In this document: one piece after another, positions 20,646 to 31,400 of the stretch
Numbering within the stretch: position 1 is the first letter of the stretch
How the letters are laid out: every line of letters starts with the position of its first letter
DNA from: Actinomycetota bacterium
GTDB lineage: Bacteria; Actinomycetota; Actinomycetes; S36-B12
Direction of reading: 5' to 3'
Assembly: GCA_030684515.1 (NCBI GenBank)
Contig: JAUXVJ010000024.1
Coordinates: 289,663-353,662 of the forward strand
Length of the DNA: 64,000 nucleotides
Position numbers and translations under genes: made by a program
Notes under the pieces: generated by a model
Databases searched by the model: none
What the model was told of the DNA's origin: nothing
The model's input: the letters and a program-made list of their open reading frames with translations, nothing else

Positions 20646-21186
20646 GCAGGAATCCTACCAATGATTGGGCTGCCTCCAGCACGTCCGTGTTGACCACGAC
20701 GTCATCAAACTCCCCCTGAGCAGCCATTTCCACCTGAGCGGCCGCCAACCGGGATGCCACGGACTCATCGGACTCGGTCCCGCGGCCACGCAGGCGTGCT
20801 TCGAGCACCTCCCATGAAGGAGGAGCAAGGAATACCAGTCGGGCGTCCTTGGCCGCCGCGCGCATCTGTCGGGCACCGGCGAGCTCAATCTCCAAAATCA
20901 CCGGAATGCCCGAGTCCCGATGCTGCTGGACTGGCCCTCGTGGAGTGCCGTAGCGATTGCCGGCGAACTGCGCCCACTCCAGCAAAGCCTGGTCAGCGAT
21001 CATCTGGTCGAACTCCTGATCGCTGACGAAGAAGTAGTGCTCCCCCTCGATCTCACCCTGGCGTGGCTTGCGAGTGGTAGCCGACACGGACAGCCAGACC
21101 TCTGGGGCAAGCAGGAGCACCTGTTGCACGACCGTGCTCTTGCCGACCCCTGATGGCCCGGACACCACGACCAGTGGGGCGTTCAT
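20632..21186 (-). CDS. gmk: Guanylate kinase
   Basis: Gmk phosphorylates GMP (and dGMP) to GDP with ATP. The P-loop [14 protein letters not shown] is at residues 6-19, and [20 protein letters not shown] is the GMP-binding region. The lid helix and [14 protein letters not shown] complete the 184-residue protein. It overlaps mihF by four bases (ATGA). The mihF-gmk-rpoZ order is conserved in actinomycetes. Confidence 0.97.
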   Translation of the reverse strand: MNAPLVVVSGPSGVGKSTVVQQVLLLAPEVWLSVSATTRKPRQGEIEGEHYFFVSDQEFDQMIADQALLEWAQFAGNRYGTPRGPVQQHRDSGIPVILEIELAGARQMRAAAKDARLVFLAPPSWEVLEARLRGRGTESDESVASRLAAAQVEMAAQGEFDDVVVNTDVLEAAQSLVGFLHDIR

Positions 21187-21497
21187 TTGGCCAAGGCTTC
21201 CACCAGCAGCTGTCGCTGCCTGGTGTTGAGTCCGCCTACTCGACGCGTTTGCGCGATGCCGAGGTCCAGCATCAGCTGCTCTGCTCGGATTGGACCAATG
21301 CCCGGAAGTGACTCAAGCAACCAGCGCACACGCAGGCTTGCATATGACGGGTTGATCGTGTCGGCATCAAGGACTGTCAGGGGGTCGGTGACACCGGCCT
21401 TCAATGCCACGCGCAGTTCGGCTCGCAGAGTTCGAGTGCGCATTGCCACCTCAAGTGCCGCGGCCCGTTGTTCCGGGGTCCGCACGGGTGCGGGCAC
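21183..21497 (-). CDS. mihF: Integration host factor, actinobacterial type (mIHF)
   Basis: mIHF is an essential nucleoid-associated DNA-binding protein of actinobacteria, unrelated to the HU-like IHF of proteobacteria. The 104 residues begin [20 protein letters not shown] and end in the S13-like helix-two-turn-helix [20 protein letters not shown] followed by TRRVGGL, all typical. The start is GTG with GAGG about 8 bases upstream. It lies directly after pyrF with no spacing and before gmk with a four-base overlap. Confidence 0.96.
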   Translation of the reverse strand: MPAPVRTPEQRAAALEVAMRTRTLRAELRVALKAGVTDPLTVLDADTINPSYASLRVRWLLESLPGIGPIRAEQLMLDLGIAQTRRVGGLNTRQRQLLVEALAK

Positions 21498-22226
21498 TTA
21501 AACCTCTACGCCCAGTTGCGAGGCGATGGTCCACGCGGCCTCGGTGAGATCCGCTGCGCCAGTGATCGGACGACCGATGACCAGAAGGTCCGCGCCCGAG
21601 GCGATTGCCTCCTGAGGAGTGGCGACCCGCTTCTGGTCGTTGGCGGCCGAGCCCGCCGGACGTACACCTGGAGTGATCAAGACGATGTCATCAGCGACAG
21701 CAGCGCGGATTGCCGCGACCTCAAGTGGGGAGCAGACAATTGCGCGCGCGCCTGCGTTCACCGACAGGACAGCCAGTCGAACTGCTGCGTCCATGGATGG
21801 TCCCGCCATGCCGATGCTCTCCAGAGTTGCATCGTCCATGGACGTAAGAACCGTGACCGCAACGATGCGGGTGTCGGGCAGGGCAAGTGCTGCGGCCTCG
21901 ATCATGCTGGCGCCGCCTGATGCATGCACGGTCAGGAATGCGGGTTCCAACTCAGCTACCGCACGCGCTGCGCCAGCGACAGTTGCCGGGATGTCATGCA
22001 GCTTCAGGTCAAGGAAGATCTGCACATCTGCCGACCCGACTTCGGATGCGCCAAGGCGTGCGGCATGGACGGCAGCAGCACCATCGCGACAGAAGACTTC
22101 AAGGCCGACCTTGAGGGTCGACACCACAGGTGCCACCGCCCGTGACCAGGCGCGCACCACACCGAGATCAGGTGCATCAAGTGCTACGGCGATCGGCGCC
22201 CTTGTTCCTTGAGAAGTGTTCGTCAC
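21498..22226 (-). CDS. pyrF: Orotidine 5'-phosphate decarboxylase
   Basis: PyrF decarboxylates OMP to UMP, the last step of de novo pyrimidine synthesis. The 242-residue protein starts PIAVALDAPDLG. It has the catalytic Lys-Asp segment FLDLKLHDIPATVAGA and the phosphate-gripping LVIGRPITGA end, typical of class 1 (E. coli-like) enzymes. Many actinomycetes have a longer type 2 enzyme, so the type may be lineage-informative. It overlaps pyrD by four bases (GTGA). Confidence 0.95.
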   Translation of the reverse strand: MTNTSQGTRAPIAVALDAPDLGVVRAWSRAVAPVVSTLKVGLEVFCRDGAAAVHAARLGASEVGSADVQIFLDLKLHDIPATVAGAARAVAELEPAFLTVHASGGASMIEAAALALPDTRIVAVTVLTSMDDATLESIGMAGPSMDAAVRLAVLSVNAGARAIVCSPLEVAAIRAAVADDIVLITPGVRPAGSAANDQKRVATPQEAIASGADLLVIGRPITGAADLTEAAWTIASQLGVEV

Positions 22227-23233
22227 TCTTCTTCCTCAATCACGTCGGGCAGATCTGGACCTCGGTGGCCATAGCCGATGGCCTCACGCAAAGTGGAGAA
22301 GCCGCGCTCAGCAAGTGCGATCTCCAATTCCTGCTGCACGCGCAGCGGGGCGGACGGGTCGTGGAAGGTGACCGTCCCAACAGAGACTGCACTTGCCCCC
22401 GCGAGGATGAACTGCAGCGCATCCTCGCCATTGCGAATGCCGCCCATGCCCAGGATCGGCAAATGCGGCAAGGCCTGGTGGATTTGCCACACGCAGCGCA
22501 CGGCGATCGGACGAATAGCTGGGCCAGAAAGTCCACCGGTGATACCACCGAGTGCTGGGCGCAAAGTGTCAAGATCGATCACCATGCCAAGAGTGGTGTT
22601 GATCACGGCGAGGGCATCTGCGCCGGCTCGCTCAACGGCATGGGCGATGCTCACGATGTCTGTGACATCGGGCGACAACTTGGCGATGATCGGGGTCTTG
22701 ATATCCGAGTTGCGTCGCACGGCCTGAATCACATTCGAGGCTGCAGTGGGATCGCAGGCAAAGACATGTCCGCGATCTTCAACATTGGGGCAGGAGATAT
22801 TGACTTCGATTGCACTGATGTCTTCGACACTTCGCAGCTTGGACGCGAGCTTCGCGTACTCATCAACGCTGCCACCAGCGATCGACACAACAGTGCGGGC
22901 ACCGCGCTGTCGAAGCCAAGCAAGGTCGTACTCAATGAAGGCGTCGATACCTGGACCTTGCAGACCAATGGAATTGAGCATGCCGCTCGGTGTCTCAGCC
23001 ATCCGCGGCGTGGCTCGGCCCGAACGCGCAGCCATCATGACGCTCTTGGTGACGATGCCGCCAAGCTCGGTGATGTCGAAGAACTGGTCAAGCTCTTTGC
23101 CTGCTGCCGCACATCCTGATGCGGTGAACACAGGGGCTGGCGTTTCGAAACTACCGATGGAAGTTGCCATGTCAACAGCAGGCAACGACGCACTCGGGTC
23201 AAGTGGGCCACTGGTGATGAGTGCGCGTGACAT
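22223..23233 (-). CDS. pyrD: Dihydroorotate dehydrogenase, class 1B catalytic subunit
   Basis: PyrD oxidises dihydroorotate to orotate; class 1B enzymes pass electrons through PyrK to NAD. The ATG at 23233 (MSRALITSGPLDPSASLPAV) overlaps the pyrK stop as TGATG and gives 336 residues; the frame is open further upstream but that region lies inside pyrK. FMN-binding and catalytic features are visible: ITKSVMMAARSGRATPRMAE, EVNISCPNVEDRG (catalytic Cys), INTTLGMVID and MGGIRNGEDALQFILAGAS. The acidic C-terminus IEEEE is odd but harmless. Confidence 0.95.
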   Translation of the reverse strand: MSRALITSGPLDPSASLPAVDMATSIGSFETPAPVFTASGCAAAGKELDQFFDITELGGIVTKSVMMAARSGRATPRMAETPSGMLNSIGLQGPGIDAFIEYDLAWLRQRGARTVVSIAGGSVDEYAKLASKLRSVEDISAIEVNISCPNVEDRGHVFACDPTAASNVIQAVRRNSDIKTPIIAKLSPDVTDIVSIAHAVERAGADALAVINTTLGMVIDLDTLRPALGGITGGLSGPAIRPIAVRCVWQIHQALPHLPILGMGGIRNGEDALQFILAGASAVSVGTVTFHDPSAPLRVQQELEIALAERGFSTLREAIGYGHRGPDLPDVIEEEE

Positions 23234-24087
23234 CAGTTGCCGCCCTGCGGTGCGCCAACGGCGTCGGAGGGAATCGTGCCGACATCGGCCCAGCGCACTT
23301 GGTCGCCCCGGAAGACTGGCCCGTCCACGCACGAACGAACCATGCGGGTGAGCCCGTCTTCGCCGATGACCGGCAGCACGCATGTCATGCACACACCAAT
23401 GCCACAGGCCATCGACTCTTCAACCGAGGTCTGCACATACACCCCGCGAGCAGCTGCGATTCCAGCGACAGCAGAGAGCATTGCCATCGGTCCGCATGCG
23501 TAGATGACGTCTGCGGACGATCGTTGAATGACGTCTTCGAGGACATCGGTCACGCGACCCTGCGTGCCCATGCTTCCGTCATCGGTGGTCACAGTGAGAG
23601 TTGAAGCCGCGCGCTTGATTTCAAGAGTGCCGAAGAGCTTCTCCTCGGTTGCTGCTCCCGCGATCACATCGACGCGACAGCCGCGCTCGCGCAGTTGATC
23701 GGCGAGCATGAACAATGGCGCCGTTCCGTACCCGCCACCAACCAGGATGCAGTTGGCGGGGTTCTTGGGAAGTGTGAAGGGACGCCCCAGCGGACCAACA
23801 ATGCTGAGGTTGTCGTGGCGACGACGATCAACCAGCCACTTGGTGCCCTTGCCATGCGGGCCGATCACGATGTCGACCGAGCCGCCGTACACGCCTCTGG
23901 ATTGCACCTGATAGATCGCAAAGGCCCGACGCAGCAGCAGGGCTGATTCTTCGCCGCCGATGCCGATATTCAGGAAGTGCCCTGGCCGAGTTCGCTCAGC
24001 TAATCCGGGAGCAGTCAGCGACAGCACCGTGTACATGCCAGCGCGACGCACATCGAGCACCTGACCGGTGAGCTGCAAAGGGGGCAC
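23233..24087 (-). CDS. pyrK: Dihydroorotate dehydrogenase electron transfer subunit
   Basis: PyrK carries FAD and a [2Fe-2S] cluster and links PyrD to NAD. The 284 residues show an FAD-binding domain with LRRAFAIYQ (RxYS-like region) and GRPFTLP, an NAD-binding GGGYGTAPLF segment, and the cluster motif CGIGVCMTC with a fourth Cys in RMVRSCVDGPVF. The start is GTG at 24087, two bases after the carB stop. It confirms the class 1B assignment of pyrD. Confidence 0.95.
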   Translation of the reverse strand: MPPLQLTGQVLDVRRAGMYTVLSLTAPGLAERTRPGHFLNIGIGGEESALLLRRAFAIYQVQSRGVYGGSVDIVIGPHGKGTKWLVDRRRHDNLSIVGPLGRPFTLPKNPANCILVGGGYGTAPLFMLADQLRERGCRVDVIAGAATEEKLFGTLEIKRAASTLTVTTDDGSMGTQGRVTDVLEDVIQRSSADVIYACGPMAMLSAVAGIAAARGVYVQTSVEESMACGIGVCMTCVLPVIGEDGLTRMVRSCVDGPVFRGDQVRWADVGTIPSDAVGAPQGGN

Positions 24088-24089
24088 GG

Positions 24090-27000
24090 CTACGCATCCT
24101 TACGTGAGGCGGCGAGGCTATCGCGATCGCGCTGGCGAAGGCGATTCAGATCGGCTCCGTGCTCCTGCAAGGAGCGCACCGTGGGGACTTCGTGCTGCAG
24201 GGAGTCGATGCCCTGCACGACTGCACCCAGTCCCTGCACCGTGGTGATGGAGGGAATCCCCTTGATCACCGCAGCAGTGCGAATCTCGTATCCGTCCAGG
24301 CGAGGCCCCACGCCATAGGGCGTATTGATGATCAGCTGAATGTCGCCATTCATGATGGCGTCAACGGTGGTGGGCTCCCCTGCTGGTCCGCGACCCTCAT
24401 ATTGCTTGCGGATCACTTCACAGGGAACGCCATTGCGACGCAGCACATCAGCGGTGCCCGAAGTAGCCAGAATCTTGAAGCCAAGATCGCTCAGCCGCTT
24501 CAGCGGAAAGATCGAGGCCCGCTTGTCACGATTGGCCAGCGACACGAACGCCGTCCCTGATGTGGGCAATCCACCCGAAGCCGCATCCTGTGATTTGGCG
24601 AAGGCAATGCCGAACGTGTCATCGATGCCCATGACCTCTCCGGTCGAACGCATCTCCGGGCCAAGGATCGTGTCGACTCCGTGGAATCGTCCAAAGGGCA
24701 GGACTGCTTCCTTGACGGACACTGCGCAACCCGAAGGCATCGTGCCGCCATCGCCATCGATCGGCAGAATTCCTATCTGACGCAGCGAGGCGATGCTCTC
24801 GCCCATCATCACGCGCGCGGCTGCCTTGGCAACGTGGACTGCAGTTGCCTTGGAAACAAACGGAACCGTGCGCGAGGCACGTGGATTGGCCTCGAGTACA
24901 TACAAGATGTCGGCAACCAGCGCATACTGCACATTCAGCAGCCCGAGCACGCCAACGCCCTTGGCGATGGCCTCTGTAGAGCTGCGAATGCGCGCGATGT
25001 CACTTGGGCCCAAAGTGATGGGTGGCAGCGCACATGCCGAGTCGCCGGAGTGAATGCCGGCTTCCTCGATGTGCTCCATGACTCCGGCAAGGAACAGCTC
25101 AGTGCCGTCGTACAGGGCATCAACATCGATCTCGATTGCGTCATCAAGGAACCGGTCGACGAGCACGGGATGCTCGGCGTTGATCTCTGTCGAGCGCTCG
25201 AGGTAGTCGGCAAGCATGGTGTCGTCGTAGACGATCTCCATGCCGCGGCCACCAAGCACGTAGCTCGGACGAACGAGCACGGGGTAACCGACCTCGTCGG
25301 CGATGGCCTTGGCCTGCGGGAAGGAGGAGGCAGTGCCGTGCTTGGGCGCTGGAAGTCCGGCTTCAGCGAGCACCTGCCCGAAGGCGCCGCGGTCTTCAGC
25401 AAGGTGAATCGATTCTGGCGAGGTGCCCACGATGGGCACGCCCTCGTTCTTCAAGGCCTGCGCAAGCCCCAGCGGGGTCTGCCCGCCGAGCTGCACGATG
25501 ACCCCCTTGAGCGTTCCAGCCTGCTGCTCTGCGTGCACGATCTCCAGCACGTCTTCCAGAGTCAAGGGCTCGAAATACAGGCGATCAGAGGTGTCGTAGT
25601 CAGTGGACACAGTCTCTGGATTGCAGTTGACCATGATCGTCTCGTAGCCGGCCTCGCGCAGAGTCAAGGCCGCATGGACGCAGGAGTAGTCGAACTCGAT
25701 GCCTTGGCCGATGCGGTTAGGACCGGAACCCAGGATGATCACCTTCTCGCGATCACTGGGGATCGCCTCGGTCTCCTCGTCATAGGCCGAGTAGTGATAC
25801 GGAGTCTTCGCCGCAAACTCTGCGGCGCAGGTGTCAACTGTCTTGAAGACCGGGCGGATGCCATAGCTGTGTCGAAGGTGACGGACATCGGTCTCGCTCA
25901 GACCGCGCAACTGCGCGATCTGCCGATCCGAGAACCCATGACGCTTGGCCCTGCGCAGAGTTGCAGGATTCAATTCAGCTGCAGCTCGGACCTCGTCGGC
26001 GACTTCGTTGATCAGACAGATCTGATCCAGGAACCACGGATCGATCTTGGTGACATCGAAGACCTGCTCTGGTGAGACGCCTGCCCAGAGTGCTTGCTGC
26101 ACCAAGGAGAGCCGCCCATCGTGCGGACGACCCATAGTTGCCAGCAGCGCATCGACATCGACTTCTTCGCGAGTTGCGGGCCAGGTGAAGATTGCCTCGG
26201 CCTTCTCCAATGAGCGCAGTGCCTTCTGCAGGGCCTCGGTAAAGTTGCGACCGATGGACATGGCCTCCCCGACGCTCTTCATCGTCGTGGTCAAGGTGGT
26301 GTCAGCCATCGGGAACTTCTCGAAGGCAAAGCGCGGGATCTTCACCACGATGTAGTCAAGGCTCGGCTCGAAAGAGGCTGGGGTCTCCTTGGTGATGTCG
26401 TTGGGAATCTCATCAAGGGTGTATCCCACGGCAAGACGAGCAGCGATCTTGGCGATCGGGAAGCCAGTGGCCTTTGATGCCAAGGCGGATGATCGCGAGA
26501 CTCGCGGATTCATCTCAATGACGATGAGTCGGCCGTCCTGCGGATTCACGGCGAACTGAATATTGCAACCACCGGTGTCCACGCCAACGGCGCGAATGAT
26601 CTGTATGCCGACATCGCGCATGTGCTGGTACTCGCGGTCAGTCAAGGTCAGTGCCGGAGCCACCGTGATGGAGTCACCGGTGTGCACGCCCATCGGATCC
26701 AGATTCTCAATCGAGCAGACCACCACGACGTTGTCGCGGTTGTCGCGCATCAGTTCGAGCTCATATTCCTTCCAGCCCAGGATTGACTCCTCGAGCAGGA
26801 TCTCTGTGGTGGGGCTTGCCTGCAGACCAGCACCGGCAATGCGGCGCAGATCTGTCTCGTTGTAGGCCATACCCGAACCTGCGCCACCCATGGTGAAGGA
26901 AGGGCGCACCACCATCGGATAGCCGAGTTCATCAACCGCGGCCAGGCACTCGTCCAGGGTGTGACAGATCACTGACTGAGCACTCTCCGCACCAATGTCA

Positions 27001-27410
27001 GCCACGATCTTCTTGAACATCTCACGGTTCTCGCCGCGCTCGATCGCATCGACGTCGGCACCGATGAGCTCGACTCCGTATTTGGCGAGCACCCCGTTCT
27101 TGTGCAGAGCAATAGCCGTGTTCAGAGCGGTCTGTCCGCCAAGAGTTGGCAGCAGAGCATCTGGACGCTCCTTGGCGATGATGCGTTCAACGAACTCGGG
27201 AGTGATCGGCTCGATGTAGGTAGCGTCGGAGAACTCCGGATCAGTCATGATCGTTGCTGGGTTGGAGTTGACCAGCACCACGCGAATGCCTTCATCGCGA
27301 AGCACTCGGCAGGCCTGCGTGCCTGAGTAGTCGAACTCGCAGGCCTGACCGATGACGATTGGTCCGGATCCGATGACCATCACCGATTTGATGTCACTGC
27401 GACGTGGCAT
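24090..27410 (-). CDS. carB: Carbamoyl-phosphate synthase large subunit
   Basis: CarB makes carbamoyl phosphate from bicarbonate, ammonia (from CarA) and two ATP. The 1106 residues have the duplicated ATP-grasp organisation: [20 protein letters not shown] in the first half and [20 protein letters not shown] in the second, each with its ATP-binding domain ([15 protein letters not shown] and [17 protein letters not shown]). A C-terminal allosteric MGS-like domain ([20 protein letters not shown], then NTPYGVG) follows. It overlaps carA by one base (TGATG). Confidence 0.98.
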   Translation of the reverse strand: MPRRSDIKSVMVIGSGPIVIGQACEFDYSGTQACRVLRDEGIRVVLVNSNPATIMTDPEFSDATYIEPITPEFVERIIAKERPDALLPTLGGQTALNTAIALHKNGVLAKYGVELIGADVDAIERGENREMFKKIVADIGAESAQSVICHTLDECLAAVDELGYPMVVRPSFTMGGAGSGMAYNETDLRRIAGAGLQASPTTEILLEESILGWKEYELELMRDNRDNVVVVCSIENLDPMGVHTGDSITVAPALTLTDREYQHMRDVGIQIIRAVGVDTGGCNIQFAVNPQDGRLIVIEMNPRVSRSSALASKATGFPIAKIAARLAVGYTLDEIPNDITKETPASFEPSLDYIVVKIPRFAFEKFPMADTTLTTTMKSVGEAMSIGRNFTEALQKALRSLEKAEAIFTWPATREEVDVDALLATMGRPHDGRLSLVQQALWAGVSPEQVFDVTKIDPWFLDQICLINEVADEVRAAAELNPATLRRAKRHGFSDRQIAQLRGLSETDVRHLRHSYGIRPVFKTVDTCAAEFAAKTPYHYSAYDEETEAIPSDREKVIILGSGPNRIGQGIEFDYSCVHAALTLREAGYETIMVNCNPETVSTDYDTSDRLYFEPLTLEDVLEIVHAEQQAGTLKGVIVQLGGQTPLGLAQALKNEGVPIVGTSPESIHLAEDRGAFGQVLAEAGLPAPKHGTASSFPQAKAIADEVGYPVLVRPSYVLGGRGMEIVYDDTMLADYLERSTEINAEHPVLVDRFLDDAIEIDVDALYDGTELFLAGVMEHIEEAGIHSGDSACALPPITLGPSDIARIRSSTEAIAKGVGVLGLLNVQYALVADILYVLEANPRASRTVPFVSKATAVHVAKAAARVMMGESIASLRQIGILPIDGDGGTMPSGCAVSVKEAVLPFGRFHGVDTILGPEMRSTGEVMGIDDTFGIAFAKSQDAASGGLPTSGTAFVSLANRDKRASIFPLKRLSDLGFKILATSGTADVLRRNGVPCEVIRKQYEGRGPAGEPTTVDAIMNGDIQLIINTPYGVGPRLDGYEIRTAAVIKGIPSITTVQGLGAVVQGIDSLQHEVPTVRSLQEHGADLNRLRQRDRDSLAASRKDA

Positions 27411-28561
27411 CAGGCACGCACCTTTCGATTGCTCTGCATTAATTCAATGAACTCGTCGAACAGGTACGCCGAATCATGAGGACCGGCAGCGGCTTCAGGG
27501 TGGTACTGAACGCTGAATGCGGGAGTCTCCAGGCAGCGAAGCCCTTCGACCACGTCGTCGTTCAGGCATACATGACTGACGATGGCCTTGCCATACGGCG
27601 TGTCGAACTCGCCATCGCGAGGCGCATCAACTGCGAAGCCGTGGTTGTGCGCGGTGACCGCAACCTTGCCAGTGCGCAGATCCTGCACTGGCTGATTGAT
27701 GCCACGGTGCCCGTATCGAAGCTTGTAGGTGCCAAGCCCCAAGGCACGGCCCAGTACCTGGTTGCCGAAGCAGATCCCGAAGATGGGCGTGCGCTTTGCA
27801 AGCACGGCCTGCATGGTTGTGACGGCGTCATCGGCGGTGGCTGGGTCACCGGGACCATTGGAGAAGAACACACCGTCGGGATCAATGGCGTAGATCTCCT
27901 GAATCGACGCGGAGGCAGGAAGCACGTGTACTTCGACTCCGCGCTCGGCCAGCCGATGCGGGGTCATCGTCTTGATGCCGAGATCAATCGCGGCAACGGT
28001 GAACAGTCGCTCGCCGATAGCTGGCACGACATAGGCCTCATCAGTGCTGACATCGTCAGTCAGGCTCGCGCCGACCATGCCGGGACTGGCCTGCACCTCA
28101 GCAAGGAGTTCTTCTGTTGACCTGTTCGCGAATTCGCCGGTGAAAATACCGACCCGCATCGCGCCGCGCTCTCGCAGATGTCGAGTCAATGCGCGAGTGT
28201 CGATGCCGCTGATCCCGACAATGCCTTGCGCTGCAAGGGCTTGGGCCAGATCACCGGTGGCGCGCCAGTTGGATGAAAGGCGCGAGGGATCGCGCACGAC
28301 GTATCCGGCAACCCAGATCTGGCTTGATTCCGCGTCTTCAAGATTGACGCCTGTGTTGCCGATGTGCGGCGCAGTCATGATGACAACTTGACGGTGGTAG
28401 GAAGGGTCAGTCAGCGTCTCCTGGTAGCCGGACATGCCCGTGGAGAACACTGCTTCGCCGAAGGTCACACCAGAAGCGCCGTAGCGCTCGCCGTGCATGA
28501 CGCGCCCGTCTTCAAGTACCAATACTGCTTGTTCGTGAAGCGATGGTTCTACCTGGGTCAT
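27410..28561 (-). CDS. carA: Carbamoyl-phosphate synthase small subunit
   Basis: CarA is the glutaminase that feeds ammonia to CarB. The 383 residues have the N-terminal small-subunit domain ([20 protein letters not shown]) and a class I glutamine amidotransferase domain. Its triad is visible: Cys in [15 protein letters not shown], and His and Glu in [15 protein letters not shown]. It overlaps pyrC by four bases. Confidence 0.98.
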   Translation of the reverse strand: MTQVEPSLHEQAVLVLEDGRVMHGERYGASGVTFGEAVFSTGMSGYQETLTDPSYHRQVVIMTAPHIGNTGVNLEDAESSQIWVAGYVVRDPSRLSSNWRATGDLAQALAAQGIVGISGIDTRALTRHLRERGAMRVGIFTGEFANRSTEELLAEVQASPGMVGASLTDDVSTDEAYVVPAIGERLFTVAAIDLGIKTMTPHRLAERGVEVHVLPASASIQEIYAIDPDGVFFSNGPGDPATADDAVTTMQAVLAKRTPIFGICFGNQVLGRALGLGTYKLRYGHRGINQPVQDLRTGKVAVTAHNHGFAVDAPRDGEFDTPYGKAIVSHVCLNDDVVEGLRCLETPAFSVQYHPEAAAGPHDSAYLFDEFIELMQSNRKVRA

Positions 28562-29841
28562 GCGATTTTGCCACCTATCACTGTTGGTCGACCTTCAAAG
28601 AATGTGTGCACGACGACTCCGGGGAACTCTCGTGCTGCGTAAGGAGTATTCGAGCTCTTGGACGCGAGCTCTTCGGGCACGACTGTCCAGCGGGCATTGG
28701 GATCAACCACAACAATGTTGGCAAGCGCGCCGACCTCGATCGAATGCCCCTGCGTGGCAATGCCACCGATGCGAGCTGGACGCACCGACATGCGATCAGC
28801 AACTGCGCGCCAGTCCAGAAGTCCAGGCTCGATCATGGTTTCCATGACGACGCTGAATGCGGTCTGCAGACCGAGCATTCCCATTGCGGCCGAGCCCCAC
28901 TCGCAGTCCTTGTGTTCATGGGGGTGTGGCGCGTGATCGGTGGCAACTGCATCGATGGTGCCATCGGCAAGCGCCTCGCGCAGCGCAAGAACATCTGCTG
29001 TGCTGCGAAGCGGTGGGTTGACTTTGTAAACCGGGTCATAACTGGCCACGAGATCTTCAGTGAGCAGCAAGTGATGGGGCGTGACCTCAGCGGTGACGTT
29101 GACCCCGCGACTCTTGGCCCAGCGAATGACTTCGACCGAGCCGGCCGTTGAGACATGGCAGGCGTGCAGACGCGAACCGACATGCTCGGCAAGCAGTACG
29201 TCGCGAGCGATGATTGCCTCTTCAGCAACCGCTGGCCAGCCGACCATGCCGAGGCGACCAGACAGCTCACCTTCATTCATCTGCGCGTTCTCGGTGAGAC
29301 GCGGCTCCTGCGCATGCTGGGCAACCACTCCCCCGAATGCCTTCACATATTCCAGCGCTCGTCGCATCAGCAAGGCATCGTGCACGCACTTGCCATCATC
29401 ACTGAACACGGTGACGCCAGCAGCCGAATTGGCCATGGCGCCGATCTCAGAAAGCTGCGTGCCTTCAAGCCCAACGGTCACTGCACCAACCGGGCGCACA
29501 TCAACGAGCCCGATCTCACGACCGATACGCCAGACCTGCTCCACGACGCCTGCCGTATCGGCAACCGGATCGGTATTGGCCATTGCGTGCACGCAGGTGA
29601 ATCCACCAAGTGCGGCAGCCTGCGAGCCGGTTTCGATGGTCTCGGCATCCTCGCGGCCCGGCTCACGCAGATGAGTGTGAAGATCGACAAAGCCGGGAAG
29701 CGCAATCAGACCATCAGCTTCGATGATGGTGCCGACTCCGGTACCGGGAGCAAGGATCTCGGTGATCACGCCATCGTTGATGACCAGATCAACGGCATCC
29801 TCCCCATAGGGGCGCACCCCCTGGATGACGATCGCGGTCAT
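28558..29841 (-). CDS. pyrC: Dihydroorotase
   Basis: PyrC cyclises carbamoyl aspartate to dihydroorotate. It is a type I (multifunctional-like) amidohydrolase of 427 residues with the zinc-binding [12 protein letters not shown], the ligands [10 protein letters not shown] and [11 protein letters not shown], and the domain closing with the substrate loop NPPLRS. Overlaps of four bases on both sides (pyrB upstream, carA downstream) mark tight coupling. Confidence 0.97.
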   Translation of the reverse strand: MTAIVIQGVRPYGEDAVDLVINDGVITEILAPGTGVGTIIEADGLIALPGFVDLHTHLREPGREDAETIETGSQAAALGGFTCVHAMANTDPVADTAGVVEQVWRIGREIGLVDVRPVGAVTVGLEGTQLSEIGAMANSAAGVTVFSDDGKCVHDALLMRRALEYVKAFGGVVAQHAQEPRLTENAQMNEGELSGRLGMVGWPAVAEEAIIARDVLLAEHVGSRLHACHVSTAGSVEVIRWAKSRGVNVTAEVTPHHLLLTEDLVASYDPVYKVNPPLRSTADVLALREALADGTIDAVATDHAPHPHEHKDCEWGSAAMGMLGLQTAFSVVMETMIEPGLLDWRAVADRMSVRPARIGGIATQGHSIEVGALANIVVVDPNARWTVVPEELASKSSNTPYAAREFPGVVVHTFFEGRPTVIGGKIA

Positions 29842-30779
29842 TCGCTCAACTCCTTTGCCCCACCGAGTAACAGATACAGCACTGCCATCCGAACGCTGAC
29901 GCCATTGGCGACCTGCTCGACCATCACGGCCTGAGCGCTGTCCGCGACTTCAGCAGAAATCTCCATGCCGCGGTTCATCGGACCGGGATGCATCACGATT
30001 GCATGCTCGGGGAGCAGTCGCATTCGGTCACCACCCAGTCCATACAAGCGGCTGTACTCGCGCGCTGTTGGGAAGTAGGCGTCCTTCATACGCTCAGACT
30101 GCACGCGCAGCATCATGATCGCGTCGACCTTGGGCAGCACTTCGTCGATGTGATAGCTGACCTCACATGGCCACTTCTCGATGCCGATCGGCAGCAGAGT
30201 CGGTGGCGCAACGAGTGTGACTTCGGCTCCAAGAGTCTGCAACAGCAGCACATTAGATCGCGCAACTCGGCTGTGCAGAACATCGCCGACGATGCCCACC
30301 CGAACGCCATCAAGATCGCCTTGTCCATCGCGCAGATGCCTGCGCATCGTGTAGGCGTCAAGCAGGGCCTGCGTTGGGTGCTCATGCGTGCCATCACCGG
30401 CGTTGATGACTGAGCCGCCAATCCAGTCGGCGTGCGCAAGGCGATAGGGCGCACCGGAATCCCAGTGTCGAATCACCACAGCATCCGCGCCCATGGCCTC
30501 AAGGGTCAAAGCCGTGTCCTTCAAGCTCTCACCCTTGGACACTGAAGAGCCTTTGGCCGCGAAGTTGATGACATCGGCCGAAAGGCGCTTGGCAGCCAGT
30601 TCAAAGGAGATGCGAGTGCGGGTGGAGTCCTCGAAGAACAGATTCACCACAGTGCGACCACGCAGAGTCGGCAGCTTCTTGACACTGCGATCCGACAAGG
30701 CTGACATCTCAGCAGCAGTGTCGAGGATCAGCAATGCCGCATCACGATCCAGGTCGCCGGCGGAGAGCAGATGACGCAT
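29838..30779 (-). CDS. pyrB: Aspartate carbamoyltransferase catalytic subunit
   Basis: PyrB forms carbamoyl aspartate. The 313 residues carry the carbamoyl-phosphate-binding [19 protein letters not shown] motif, [14 protein letters not shown], and [18 protein letters not shown]. No regulatory chain (pyrI) is present, as usual in actinobacteria. It overlaps pyrR by one base (TGATG) and pyrC by four. Confidence 0.98.
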   Translation of the reverse strand: MRHLLSAGDLDRDAALLILDTAAEMSALSDRSVKKLPTLRGRTVVNLFFEDSTRTRISFELAAKRLSADVINFAAKGSSVSKGESLKDTALTLEAMGADAVVIRHWDSGAPYRLAHADWIGGSVINAGDGTHEHPTQALLDAYTMRRHLRDGQGDLDGVRVGIVGDVLHSRVARSNVLLLQTLGAEVTLVAPPTLLPIGIEKWPCEVSYHIDEVLPKVDAIMMLRVQSERMKDAYFPTAREYSRLYGLGGDRMRLLPEHAIVMHPGPMNRGMEISAEVADSAQAVMVEQVANGVSVRMAVLYLLLGGAKELSE

Positions 30780-31339
30780 CAGGCACCTGCCCCATCGGCG
30801 ATCTCAACGGCGTCGGTGCCATCGAGTTCGCTCAAGCGCACAAACACCTGCTCAGTTGACGAGGTGGGAATGTTCTTGCCGACGTAGTCGGGCCGAATCG
30901 GCAGTTCGCGATGCCCTCGGTCAACGAGCACCGCCAAGCGCACCGCAGCTGGACGACCGACATCGTTGAGCGCGTCAAGCGCAGCGCGGATCGTGCGACC
31001 TGAATAGAGGACGTCGTCGACAAGCACCACGGTCTTGCCATCGATGCCACCCGAGGGGATCGATGTGGGCTCAAGGGCGCGCGGAGGCTGTAGACGCAGG
31101 TCATCGCGATACAAGGTGATGTCCAGCGCCCCAACCGGAACTTCGACGCCTTCGATATCTGAGATCGCAGCGGCGATGCGCTGCGCGAGATAGACGCCTC
31201 GGGTGGGAATGCCAAGGATCACCAGGTCGGATGCGCCTTTGGCCTTTTCAACGATCTCGTGGGCGATGCGGCGGCTGGCTCGGGCGATATCGTCGCCGGA
31301 GAGCACGGTCCGAAGATCGTGCGCGCGTGCAGAGTCCAT
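30779..31339 (-). CDS. pyrR: Bifunctional pyr operon regulator / uracil phosphoribosyltransferase PyrR
   Basis: PyrR binds UMP and an RNA stem-loop in pyr mRNA to repress expression, and has weak UPRT activity. The 186 residues include the PRPP-binding [33 protein letters not shown] and [12 protein letters not shown]. The ATG at 31339 is set by AAGGGGG about 6 bases upstream; the frame is open for 45 codons more but that part crosses the doc gene end and is not PyrR-like. The RNA loop it would bind is directly before its own start codon. Confidence 0.96.
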   Translation of the reverse strand: MDSARAHDLRTVLSGDDIARASRRIAHEIVEKAKGASDLVILGIPTRGVYLAQRIAAAISDIEGVEVPVGALDITLYRDDLRLQPPRALEPTSIPSGGIDGKTVVLVDDVLYSGRTIRAALDALNDVGRPAAVRLAVLVDRGHRELPIRPDYVGKNIPTSSTEQVFVRLSELDGTDAVEIADGAGA

Positions 31340-31351
31340 GTGGACCCCCTT

Positions 31352-31370
31352 CCCCGCCTCACAGGACGGG
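31352..31370 (-). promoter_or_regulatory. PyrR-binding RNA hairpin in the pyr leader
   Basis: The minus-strand RNA reads CCCGUCCUGUGAGGCGGGG. It pairs CCCG with CGGG around a loop UCCUGUGAGG, which fits the PyrR recognition core UCCNGNGAGG. The 3' side runs straight into the AAGGGGG Shine-Dalgarno sequence of pyrR. No terminator hairpin with a U tract follows, so control is most likely by blocking translation rather than attenuation, as described for mycobacteria. Confidence 0.85.
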
Positions 31371-31394
31371 CTTAAAGGATGTCGAGCAGTGCTG

Positions 31395-31400
31395 ACTCTA
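31395..31400 (-). promoter_or_regulatory. -10 hexamer TAGAGT of the pyr operon
   Basis: TAGAGT on the minus strand begins with the doc stop codon TAG (31400-31398). A weak -35 (TTACGG) lies 18 bases upstream. Transcription would start near 31388, giving a leader of about 49 bases that contains the PyrR-binding loop. Confidence 0.45.

Noticed and set aside
22130-23119. 329-codon open frame on the plus strand
   Set aside because: Antisense to pyrD with no recognisable domain.
24681-26075. 464-codon open frame on the plus strand
   Set aside because: It lies fully antisense to carB, has no conserved motif, and is a normal by-product of high-GC codon usage.
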